The notes under the pieces were generated by a model. It saw only the letters and a list, made by a program, of their open reading frames with translations. It did no database searches and was not told where the DNA came from. From Desulfobulbus sp. (GTDB taxonomy: Bacteria > Desulfobacterota > Desulfobulbia > Desulfobulbales > Desulfobulbaceae), in assembly GCF_030824455.1 (NCBI RefSeq), contig NZ_JAVBXR010000110.1, positions 1 to 64,000 of the forward strand: 64,000 nucleotides of DNA, read 5' to 3'. Position numbers and translations under genes: made by a program. This document shows positions 1 to 7,303 of this stretch, one piece after another (position 1 is the first letter of the stretch; every line of letters starts with the position of its first letter).

Positions 1-2411
1 ATCGCCTGACTGCAGGCGCAGTGCTCGGTGTTGCAATGGGTGGTGTTGAACAGGCTAAAACATTTCTTGCCGATCGCCTCGTCCACGCTTGCGCCCAAAG
101 CCTTGGCCCCGGCCGGGTTGATGTAGGTGATGGTGTAATCGGTGTCGATGGAGAAAATCGGGGTGGGAATGACGTTGAGGTTTTCGATCTTCTCATTGGC
201 CTCCTGTCGTTGCCGGGCCTCGTCGGTGATGTCGAGGACGAACTCGAGGGCGCCGGTGATGTTGCCCTTGGCGTCCTTGATCGGCGCGCCGGTGTATTTG
301 ATCGGCATGATCACCCCGTCGCGCGGACGGGCGATGGTTTCCTCGCTGATCACCGCATCGGTCTTCATCGCCCGGTTGCAGGCGCATTTTTCCGTCTGAC
401 AGTGCGGCGTTTTGAACAGATCGTAGCATTTGCGGCCAATGACGCTGTCCGGGGTCAGACCGACAACCTGGGCGCCGGCGGGATTGATGTAGGTGACCGA
501 GAAATCAGTGTCGATCGACATGATCGGGGTCGGAATGGCGTTGAGGTTCTCGATCTTGGTGTTGGCGTCGTGGCGTTGCCGCGCCTCCTCGGTGACGTCG
601 AGAATGAATTCCAGCGCGCCCTTGATGTTGCCCTTGGCATCCTTGATCGGCGCGCCAGTGTACTTGATCGGGATGATCACCCCGTCGCGCGGACGGGCGA
701 TGGTTTCCTCGGTGACAATTGCGTCGCGCTTCATGGCCTGTCCGCAGGCGCATTTCTCGGTGCGGCAGTGCGGGGTGCGAAAGAGATCGTAGCACTTTTT
801 GCCCACCATTTCGTCCGGGGTCAGGCCGGCAATTGCGGCGCCGGCCGGATTCATGTAGGTGATGGTGAACTCGGTGTCAATCGACATGATCGGGGTGGGA
901 ATGGCGTTGAGATTTTCGATCTTCTCGTTGGCCATCTGCTGCTGTTTGCTTTCTTCGGTAACGTCGAGCACGTATTCCAGCGCGCCTTTGATGTTGCCTT
1001 TAGCGTCCTTGATCGGCGCCCCGGTGTACTTAATCGGGATGATCACCCCGTCGCGCGGACGGGCGATGGTCTGCTCGCTGACGATGCTGTCGGTTTTCAT
1101 CGCCCGGGCGCAGGCGCATTTCTCGGTCTTGCAATGCGGCGTCTTGAACAGGTCGTAACACTTCCTGCCTATCGCCTCGTCCGGGGTCAGGCCGGCAATG
1201 GACGATCCCGCAGGATTCATGAAGGTGATGGTGAAGTCGGTGTCAATCGACATGATCGGCGTGGGGATGGTGTTGAGGTTTTCGATCTTCTCCTCCGCCA
1301 TCTGCTGCTGTTTGCTTTCTTCGGTGACGTCGAGCACGTATTCCAGCGCGCCCTTGATGTTGCCCTTGGCGTCCTTGATCGGCGCGCCAGTGTACTTGAT
1401 TGGGATGATCACCCCGTCGCGCGGACGGGCGATGGTCTGCTCGCTGACGATGCTGTCGGTTTTCATCGCCCGGAAACAGGCGCACTTCTCGGTCTTGCAG
1501 TGCGGCGTCTTGAACAGGTCGTAACACTTCCTGCCCACCGCCTCGTCCGGGGTCAGACCGGCAATGGACGACCCCGCAGGATTCATGAAGGTGATGGTGA
1601 AGTCGGTGTCGATCGACATGATAGGCGTGGGGATGGTGTTGAGGTTTTCAATCTTCTCCTCCGCCATCTGCTGCTGTTTGTTTTCCTCGGTGACGTCGAG
1701 CACGTATTCAACAGCGCCGACAATATTGCCCTTGGCGTCCTTGATCGGCGCCCCGGTGTACTTGATCGGCACGATCACCCCATCCTTCGGCCGGGCAATG
1801 GTCTGCTCGGTGACCACCGAATCGGTCTTCATCGCCCGGGCGCAGGCGCATTTCTCGGTCTTGCAGTGCGGCGTCTTGAACAGGTCGTAACACTTCCTGC
1901 CCACCGCCTCGTCCGGGGTCAGACCGGCAATCGCCGCGCCCGCCGGATTCATGAAGGTGACGGTGAATTTATCGTCAATTTCCAGAATAGGGGTGGGAAT
2001 GACGTTGAGATCGGTCTCCATCTGCCGCAACCGGGCTTCCAGCTGTTTTTGGTCGCTGACGTCGGTCATGGTGACCAGGGTCTGGCCGGAGCCGTTTGGC
2101 AGCGGCCGGGCCAGGGAGCGGTAATAGCGAAGGCCGGAACCGTTGTTGCGGATGGCCTCGGCGGTGACCGGTTTGTGCACCCGGCCCGCTTTTTCCACCG
2201 GGCAATCCTTGGAGCCGCAGAGGTGAAGATTGCAGGTTTCCTCGCAGGTCATCTTGCCGATCACTGCAGCCGATTCCAGGCCAAAGGTCTCAAAAAATGC
2301 GGGGTTTGCCCAAATGACGGTTCGTTTGGCGTCGACCATGAAACCAGGTTCGTCCAAGGTTTCAAATAAAGACAGATCCATGCCGGTCATTGATTGTTCT
2401 GCGGTTGCCAT
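1..2411 (-). CDS. Tandem PAS-repeat sensor protein, probably the N-terminal part of a methyl-accepting chemotaxis protein (3' end outside window)
   Basis: The minus frame stays open from an ATG at 2411, preceded by GGAGGAAACA, to the window edge, so about 803 residues are present and the C-terminus is missing. A divergent first PAS domain (about residues 12-115) is followed by five complete copies and the start of a sixth copy of a 122-residue PAS unit. The units repeat with an exact 366-base period: equivalent bases lie at 1993, 1627, 1261, 895, 529 and 163. Each unit carries IPTPI, then KCYDLFKTPHCKTEKCAC, that is C-x7-H-C-x4-C-x-C, then IKYTGAPIKDAKGN. The first PAS has its own cysteine cluster (C-x3-C-x6-C-x4-C). 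No membrane segment or signal peptide is visible, so it is probably cytoplasmic. Similar PAS units occur in deltaproteobacterial chemoreceptors, and the adjacent CheW protein supports that role, but a kinase or other output domain could equally lie beyond the edge. The cysteines suggest redox or metal sensing (inference). Confidence 0.8.
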   Translation of the reverse strand, partial: MATAEQSMTGMDLSLFETLDEPGFMVDAKRTVIWANPAFFETFGLESAAVIGKMTCEETCNLHLCGSKDCPVEKAGRVHKPVTAEAIRNNGSGLRYYRSLARPLPNGSGQTLVTMTDVSDQKQLEARLRQMETDLNVIPTPILEIDDKFTVTFMNPAGAAIAGLTPDEAVGRKCYDLFKTPHCKTEKCACARAMKTDSVVTEQTIARPKDGVIVPIKYTGAPIKDAKGNIVGAVEYVLDVTEENKQQQMAEEKIENLNTIPTPIMSIDTDFTITFMNPAGSSIAGLTPDEAVGRKCYDLFKTPHCKTEKCACFRAMKTDSIVSEQTIARPRDGVIIPIKYTGAPIKDAKGNIKGALEYVLDVTEESKQQQMAEEKIENLNTIPTPIMSIDTDFTITFMNPAGSSIAGLTPDEAIGRKCYDLFKTPHCKTEKCACARAMKTDSIVSEQTIARPRDGVIIPIKYTGAPIKDAKGNIKGALEYVLDVTEESKQQQMANEKIENLNAIPTPIMSIDTEFTITYMNPAGAAIAGLTPDEMVGKKCYDLFRTPHCRTEKCACGQAMKRDAIVTEETIARPRDGVIIPIKYTGAPIKDAKGNIKGALEFILDVTEEARQRHDANTKIENLNAIPTPIMSIDTDFSVTYINPAGAQVVGLTPDSVIGRKCYDLFKTPHCQTEKCACNRAMKTDAVISEETIARPRDGVIMPIKYTGAPIKDAKGNITGALEFVLDITDEARQRQEANEKIENLNVIPTPIFSIDTDYTITYINPAGAKALGASVDEAIGKKCFSLFNTTHCNTEHCACSQA

Positions 2412-2442
2412 TGTTTCCTCCATTGATTTTCCGTTCGATATT

Positions 2443-3990
2443 TCAACTTTGTGTGTGTCCACTGGAGTTACGGTGATCGACCAGGACGTGGTCTTCCGCC
2501 GCAGCCGCCTCCGGCGCAGTGGTCTCCTGATCAGGAATCTGGAGATGATTGCGCAGGACATTGGCGACATTGACAACCAGCACATGTTCCTTCAGCCCGT
2601 TATCGTTGACAAATTCTATCAGCCGATCAAGGGTGTCCTTCTTTGACTGCAGCTCCGGCCGCAACGAGGGCGTGGCGTGAAACCGCTCCTGCTTGTAAAT
2701 GGTGACGATTTCGTCCACCAAGAGGGCCACCAGGTTGCCGTTGGCCTTGCCGATGATCAGCTTGTCCTCCCGGCCGAGCTCTTTGGTGGTCACGTTATGA
2801 TCCGGGCAATTGTAAAAATTGCGCAAGCTCAACACCGGCACGATCCGCCCGCGCAGGTTGATGATGCCCTGCACCAAACCGCCGCCGCTGGCGATCTGCA
2901 TGAAATCGCCGCAATCGATGATCTCCTGCACGTCTTTCAGTTCAATGGCGTAGTGCTTGCCGATGGCGAACACCAGGTAGCAATGCTCGGTGATGAGGTG
3001 GCGGGCCGCCGGCTCGATCTCTGAGGCGGAGTCGCCGCCGGTTTTGCGCAGCCGCGACATGGCGTTGATCTTGTCCGTTTGCGAGCTGATCAGCCCTTGG
3101 ACGTCAAGCAGCATAATGTTGTTGTACTGCTTGTTGTTGCATACGCCCTGCAGGTGCGGCAGGTGGTTTCCGGGGATGGTCAGGATCTCGTCGTCGGCCA
3201 CCACCAGGATCTGATGAACCTTGTCGACGATCAGACCAAACGACAAGTTGTCCGACTGCATCACCAGGATGCGGGTGTCTTCGGTGGGCTGGAGGGTTTC
3301 CTCGGTGCAGCCCAGCAGCGTGGCGCTGCAGAGCACGGGAATGGTCTGGCCCCGCAGTTGCAACGCCCCCTCCACTTTGCCGCTCTTGAAGGTCTGATCA
3401 ATGTCGGCAAAAAAACAAATCTCCCTGGAGTCGGCGACCGGAATGCCGTAGACCTGCCGCCGGCAGGAATAGACAACGAATTGCGAATAGGTGCGCGCCG
3501 CCGCAGGCGGCTGTTCGTTGCGGTCAACGACGCTTTCAATCGCGGCCGCGCCGTCCGGGAAAAGCCGCTGCAGATCAAGCAATTCCAAGGTGCGCCTCCC
3601 CTGCTCCAACTTGATCAGGTCGGCAATGACCGTTTCTTCAGTAAGGAGAAAGGCGTCCAGATGTTCGATCAACTCGGGCGCAACCCGGAGGACGTCGCGG
3701 ATGTCGTCAACCAGCAAACCGTAGCGTTTGCGGTTGAACTGAATCACCGCCACCTTGGCGTCCGCGCCGTATTCAGTCTCCGCCAAGGCCAACCGTTTTT
3801 TCAGATTGATCACCGGGATGACGTCGCCGCGCAGAGGCATGACGCCCTCCAGAAACACGGCGCCGGTGGGCAAAGGCTGAATCGGCGCGTTGAGCGGCAT
3901 GGCTTCGATCACCTGCTCCGCCGGCAGGGCAATTTCAATCCCGGCCCGACGATCAAGGATAAAGGAGGCAAAAAGTTGTTCCTGGCTCAT
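2443..3990 (-). CDS. CheW-like coupling protein with three CheW domains
   Basis: A 515-residue protein from ATG 3990 (MSQEQLFASFIL). A GTG at 4017 would add nine residues and overlap the upstream gene, so the ATG after GGGAAC is preferred. Three CheW beta-barrel domains can be traced at about residues 5-150, 170-320 and 330-490. Each shows the pattern of a first strand followed by IPV or IEL, then LRGxxIPVL or GDVIPVINL, then a GLLVD or GLIVD strand. CheW proteins link chemoreceptors to the kinase CheA; most have one domain, so this is a multi-valent scaffold (family knowledge). The PAS-repeat sensor begins 31 bases downstream, so the two are very probably cotranscribed partners. No CheA is in the window. 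Membership of the CheW family is clear; the specific pathway is not. Confidence 0.9.
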   Translation of the reverse strand: MSQEQLFASFILDRRAGIEIALPAEQVIEAMPLNAPIQPLPTGAVFLEGVMPLRGDVIPVINLKKRLALAETEYGADAKVAVIQFNRKRYGLLVDDIRDVLRVAPELIEHLDAFLLTEETVIADLIKLEQGRRTLELLDLQRLFPDGAAAIESVVDRNEQPPAAARTYSQFVVYSCRRQVYGIPVADSREICFFADIDQTFKSGKVEGALQLRGQTIPVLCSATLLGCTEETLQPTEDTRILVMQSDNLSFGLIVDKVHQILVVADDEILTIPGNHLPHLQGVCNNKQYNNIMLLDVQGLISSQTDKINAMSRLRKTGGDSASEIEPAARHLITEHCYLVFAIGKHYAIELKDVQEIIDCGDFMQIASGGGLVQGIINLRGRIVPVLSLRNFYNCPDHNVTTKELGREDKLIIGKANGNLVALLVDEIVTIYKQERFHATPSLRPELQSKKDTLDRLIEFVNDNGLKEHVLVVNVANVLRNHLQIPDQETTAPEAAAAEDHVLVDHRNSSGHTQS

Positions 3991-4004
3991 AATGATGTTC
4001 CCGT

Positions 4005-4409
4005 TTATGGGGCGCACGGCTTGTCGCCGCTGGAAAGGCCGTCGCGCCGCGCTTCCAACCTGTCAAGCACGGCGCAGACTTCACTGAAATCGCTGTCCTG
4101 ATAGGCAATAAACCGTGGCCGCAACTGATGACCGCAGGCCACGGTTTCGGCGTCGGCGGCGGGCAGCACCAGGATGAAGAACACCTGCTCCAGACGAAAA
4201 CGATACGCCTCGAAAATCTTCAAATCCTGCCGGTTCGCAGCCAGCAGGACAACGATCTTCGGCAGCGGATCAGGCGTCTGAAAATGACGAATCAATTCCG
4301 GCATGTTGCAGCAATGGACCAGAGCTTCCAAAGACGCAGACGCCTCTATGGAGCGCTTCAGCCGCTCACCGCTTTCGGTCTGTTTTGCCGCGTATAACAG
4401 CACGTTCAT
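4005..4409 (-). CDS. Hypothetical 134-residue protein upstream of the triple CheW gene
   Basis: Starts at ATG 4409 behind GAGGG at normal spacing. It is not recognised. It begins MNVLLYAAKQTESGERL and has alternating hydrophobic strands (KIVVLLAAN, VFFILVLPA) and helices, which resembles a receiver or flavodoxin-like alpha/beta fold. There is no acidic pocket or phospho-acceptor aspartate in the expected place, so if it is a receiver it is degenerate. Two neighbouring cysteines occur near residue 33. The gene is first in the probable operon with the triple CheW and the PAS sensor, 14 bases before the CheW ATG, and lies about 50 bases downstream of a predicted sigma-54 start site. A role in the same signalling system is inferred from position only. 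Confidence 0.7.
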   Translation of the reverse strand: MNVLLYAAKQTESGERLKRSIEASASLEALVHCCNMPELIRHFQTPDPLPKIVVLLAANRQDLKIFEAYRFRLEQVFFILVLPAADAETVACGHQLRPRFIAYQDSDFSEVCAVLDRLEARRDGLSSGDKPCAP

Positions 4410-4469
4410 TACAAGTCCCTCACCTTTTTTACCCAGTCAACCGGAAAAGATTGCCGTTTGCCTGGGGTT

Positions 4470-4486
4470 TGGCAAGGAACATGCCT
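4470..4486 (-). promoter_or_regulatory. Candidate sigma-54 (-24/-12) promoter for the 134-aa / CheW / PAS operon
   Basis: Read on the minus strand the site is AGGCATGTTCCTTGCCA. It has the GG and GC elements separated by exactly ten bases and agrees with the consensus TGGCA-N6-TTGC at nearly every conserved base. Transcription would begin near 4460, about 50 bases before ATG 4409. The gene upstream encodes a sigma-54 activator, which makes the match more credible. It was found by eye and not tested. Confidence 0.6.
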
Positions 4487-4497
4487 GTCGAGACTGA

Positions 4498-4515
4498 GCA
4501 GGCAAAAATGCCTGC
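4498..4515. promoter_or_regulatory. Palindrome GCAGGC-N6-GCCTGC upstream of the sigma-54 promoter
   Basis: A perfect six-base dyad with an AAAAAT centre lies a few tens of bases upstream of the candidate -24/-12 element. It could be an operator or enhancer site for the adjacent NtrC-type activator, although such enhancers usually lie further upstream. It could also form a short RNA hairpin. Two further partial dyads around GTTCGGAAAC and GTTCCGGAAT lie at about 4559 and 4650. Confidence 0.3.
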
Positions 4516-4676
4516 AAAGCCTGCCCGGCAGCCCATTGCGGTCTCTGCGCCGCAAAAAGCTGTTCGGAAACGGGCCGGCAAAAGGTGTCAACAAAAGGGG
4601 ACTGTGTCCAGGGAAGTGAACAGGAGTCGGCAAAAAAAGAGCCTGCAGCGTTCCGGAATATGATCGGGAGCAACAA

Positions 4677-6059
4677 CTATGCTTCCGGATATTTTTTGAT
4701 CAGCTGATAAAGACGGGTGCGGGAAAGGCCGGAGAGACGTCCGGCCTCCATGATGTTGCCTTCGCTCTGTTGGAGGAGATGACGGGTGTATTGGCGTTCA
4801 AAGGCGTCCTTGGCCTCCCGCCAAACGAGCACGGGCGGAACGGCAGACGGTGGAGCGAGAGGGGCGGCCTCCTGCCGGGTGACGTTGGCGCGGGCATGGG
4901 CGGTGCGGATGTGCACCGGCAGGTGCTGGGTGAACAGGACCGGCGAATAGACGGCCTGGGCAAAGGCGGATTCAATGGCTTGGGACAGTTCGCGGACATT
5001 GCCCGGCCAGCTGTAGGAGGTGAGGTAGTCGATGAAATCGGGCATGCATTCCTTCTGCTCTTGCCCGTACCGCTGAACCAGGCGGCTGAGGAAATGGGTC
5101 GTCAGCAGCGGGATGTCGCCCTCCCGCTCGCGCAGGGGCGGCAGCGTCAGAGACAGGCCGCGGAGGCGGTACAGCAGATCTTCGCGAAACAATCCCTGCT
5201 CGGTCATAGCCGCCAGATCGCGATTGGTGGCGCAGATCAGACGAAAATCACTCTTGCACTCCTCCTGACTGCCCACCGGACAAAAAGCGCGCTCCTGCAG
5301 GACCCGAAGAAAACTCTTTTGCGTCGCCAACGGCAGCTCGCCGATTTCGTCGAGAAAAAGCGTGCCTTGGTCCGCATGCCGGATCAGGCCGCGATTGGCC
5401 CGGTCCGCGCCGGTGAAGGCGCCTTTGACGTGGCCAAAGAGCACGCTTTCCACCAGCTGTTCGGGCAAGGCGGTGCAGTCGACCACCACAAAGTTGCCGT
5501 TCTTGCGACGGCTGTTGGCGTGGATGGCCCGGGCAAAAGCCTCTTTGCCGGTGCCCGATTCGCCGGCAATGAGGACGCTGGCGTCGGCTGCCGCAGCCTT
5601 CGCAAGCGTTTCCAGACAATGCAGGAAGCTCGGGCTCTCCCCCACCAGCTGGTCGCGCTCCACGGTTTTAAGCACGGCCTTCTGGCCGCGCAGGGCCTGC
5701 CGGTATTGCAGGGCGCGGGTCAGCGACAGGGCGATTTCTTTGACGATGGAACTTTTTTCCAGATAGCACCAAGCGCCGTGGCGAATGGCCAGTTCGGCCC
5801 CGTCTGGATCGCCTTGGCCGGTGATGATGATCACCTGCGGCGCCGAGGGGACGGCCCGCAAGGGGTCGATCATGTGCAAACCGTTGCCGTCCGGGAGCCA
5901 GACGTCGAGCAGAATCACGTCAAAGACGCCGGCCGCCGCCACTTCCAGGCCATCCGCCAGGGTGTGGACGCAATGGGCGGAATGGTGCAGACTGTCCAGT
6001 TTGTCGGCAACGGTTTCGGCAAACAGTTGGTCGTCGTCGATGATCAGGATTTCAGCCAT
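4677..6059 (-). CDS. NtrC-family sigma-54-dependent response regulator
   Basis: A 460-residue protein from ATG 6059 (MAEILIIDDD). A TTG 30 bases further upstream would add ten non-conserved residues. Residues 1-120 are a receiver with acidic pocket D8-D10, phospho-acceptor D52 (LLDVWLPDG) and K101. Residues 140-375 are an AAA+ domain with Walker A GESGTGKE at 165, the sigma-54 contact loop GAFTGA at 212 and Walker B LFLDEIGE at 233. The C-terminus carries a Fis-type helix-turn-helix (LSGLSRTRLYQLIKKYPEA). Such proteins, when phosphorylated, form rings on enhancer DNA and open sigma-54 promoters. A candidate promoter lies immediately downstream. The kinase is not obvious here; the neighbouring DHp-like/receiver gene may take part in the relay. 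Confidence 0.95.
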   Translation of the reverse strand: MAEILIIDDDQLFAETVADKLDSLHHSAHCVHTLADGLEVAAAGVFDVILLDVWLPDGNGLHMIDPLRAVPSAPQVIIITGQGDPDGAELAIRHGAWCYLEKSSIVKEIALSLTRALQYRQALRGQKAVLKTVERDQLVGESPSFLHCLETLAKAAAADASVLIAGESGTGKEAFARAIHANSRRKNGNFVVVDCTALPEQLVESVLFGHVKGAFTGADRANRGLIRHADQGTLFLDEIGELPLATQKSFLRVLQERAFCPVGSQEECKSDFRLICATNRDLAAMTEQGLFREDLLYRLRGLSLTLPPLREREGDIPLLTTHFLSRLVQRYGQEQKECMPDFIDYLTSYSWPGNVRELSQAIESAFAQAVYSPVLFTQHLPVHIRTAHARANVTRQEAAPLAPPSAVPPVLVWREAKDAFERQYTRHLLQQSEGNIMEAGRLSGLSRTRLYQLIKKYPEA

Positions 6060-6172
6060 GCATTCTGTGGGGGCTTTGGGGAACGGCAATAAAAACTTGT
6101 TGGAATCGCATCACAATCTCGCGCGGGTAAAACATGCAACCTCATCCATTACACCTGCTGGCCCGCGAAATG

Positions 6173-6823
6173 TCAAGCCGGCAAAAGACGGCGAACCATG
6201 TTCAGCAAATCATTTCTGTCGAGCGGTTTGAGCAACAACGCCCTGATCCCAACATCGGCAAACTGCTCGCCTGAGCCCCGGTGATCATGGCCGGTGACCA
6301 TGATCACCGGCAGGTCGGGCCGCAAACCACGCGCACGTTGGCACAGCTCGATTCCAGAGAGAAGCGGCATGTCGAAATCGGAAATCACCAGATCAAACTG
6401 AAAGGGATTGCTCTGCAGCCACTCGAGCGCTTCCCTGCTGTCGGTGCTGCCCTGCACACGCATCCCTTCCTTCTCCAGATAGCGGCGGATAATCTCCACC
6501 ACATCAGGCTCGTCGTCCACCACCAGCACCCGGCCGGGCGGCGCGGCGAGGCGAGAAGCCGGAGCGGCTGGCGAGGTCTCGTCGTGGGCTGGCGGCGTTG
6601 TCAGGTTGCAGATCTGTTGCACCAATTGCTCGCCGCGACGGCTGGCCGCAACGATCCGCTCAAGCCGCCGCCGCACCGGCTCGGCGGCGGGCAGGTCCTC
6701 GTCGATCATCTCCGCATTGGCAATGATGATGCTGAAGATATTTTTGAAGGCATGCCTCTGCTCGCGGCTGAGCCTGCTTTCCTCTGCGGCCTGCGCGCCA
6801 GGACTTGCACTTGGTTCGTCCAT
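6173..6823 (-). CDS. DHp-like phosphotransfer helix fused to a receiver domain, no ATPase domain
   Basis: ATG 6823 follows GAGGAGACTTCA, giving 216 residues; longer upstream readings lack a ribosome binding site. Residues 19-75 look like a histidine-kinase dimerisation and phosphotransfer helix pair: RHAFKNIFSIIIANAEM resembles the H-box HDFNNxL of hybrid kinases, with H24 in the phospho-acceptor place, and REQLVQQI-like helix two follows. Residues 97-216 are a receiver with D103-D104, phospho-acceptor D149 (DFDMP), T177 and K199. The catalytic HATPase domain expected between them is absent; a proline/alanine linker joins the two parts. The protein therefore cannot phosphorylate itself with ATP and is best read as a phosphorelay intermediate or adaptor. 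It is 113 bases upstream of the sigma-54 activator gene, in the same direction. Confidence 0.8.
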   Translation of the reverse strand: MDEPSASPGAQAAEESRLSREQRHAFKNIFSIIIANAEMIDEDLPAAEPVRRRLERIVAASRRGEQLVQQICNLTTPPAHDETSPAAPASRLAAPPGRVLVVDDEPDVVEIIRRYLEKEGMRVQGSTDSREALEWLQSNPFQFDLVISDFDMPLLSGIELCQRARGLRPDLPVIMVTGHDHRGSGEQFADVGIRALLLKPLDRNDLLNMVRRLLPA

Positions 6824-7303
6824 TGAAGTCTCCTCTGTCGATCTCCAGTAAAAAAATCGCCAAACCTCTCTGTCCCGGTTCATTGCACGACGGTCCGTCC
6901 ACCCTGCGGTGCGGTCTTGCAAAATGACGCCCATCGGGGTGAGAAATCCTTTTGATTCCCATAGCCTGACCCCAAGGCGGCTCATTGCCGGGCACCCCCT
7001 GCGGCAAAGAACGCGCCGTGGAGCCTTGTTCTTGTTTACTTCCCCGGCGAGAATGGCTATGGTGCGTGCCTGTTGCACGCCAGCGGCTTGCACGCGGCTC
7101 ACAGCAAGCGCATCAACCGACACGTCCTTTGCCCTCATGAGCGCGGACTTTTTCTCCCATGGTTCGCACAGGTTGCACGCCTTGTCAAGATATTCAGCCC
7201 ACAGCGCCAGTTCCGTCCCGCCATCTCTCCCGTGGCCCCCTTCATTGAGGCGACCTTCCGGGTTTGCTCTCTACAGATTGTTCAGCCAACACGACTAGAA
7301 TTC
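6824..7303. other. 480-base divergent intergenic region
   Basis: This stretch separates the leftward signalling cluster from the rightward rlmKL gene and must hold the promoters of both. Long frames cross it, but none has a plausible start or family resemblance. A short GCGTGC-loop-GCACGC hairpin lies near 7064-7080. No tRNA, riboswitch or convincing -35/-10 pair was recognised. Confidence 0.4.

Noticed and set aside
1-2010. CRISPR-like periodic repeats
   Set aside because: The 366-base unit is coding, far too long for a CRISPR repeat, and there are no unique spacers.
21-2369. A 782-codon open frame on the plus strand with repeated protein-like sequence
   Set aside because: It is antisense to the PAS-repeat gene. 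The repeats and strong GC bias keep the opposite strand open; it has no ribosome binding site and no family resemblance, while the minus frame gives clear PAS domains.
4620-4680. Terminator after the sigma-54 activator gene
   Set aside because: A T7 tract follows on the minus strand at about 4630-4637, but the sequence before it forms no convincing stem.
4770-6092. A 440-codon plus-strand frame
   Set aside because: Antisense shadow of the sigma-54 activator, which has complete receiver and AAA+ motifs.
6824-7303. Structured RNA or riboswitch in the divergent gap
   Set aside because: Only one short six-base stem was found and no known RNA core sequence.
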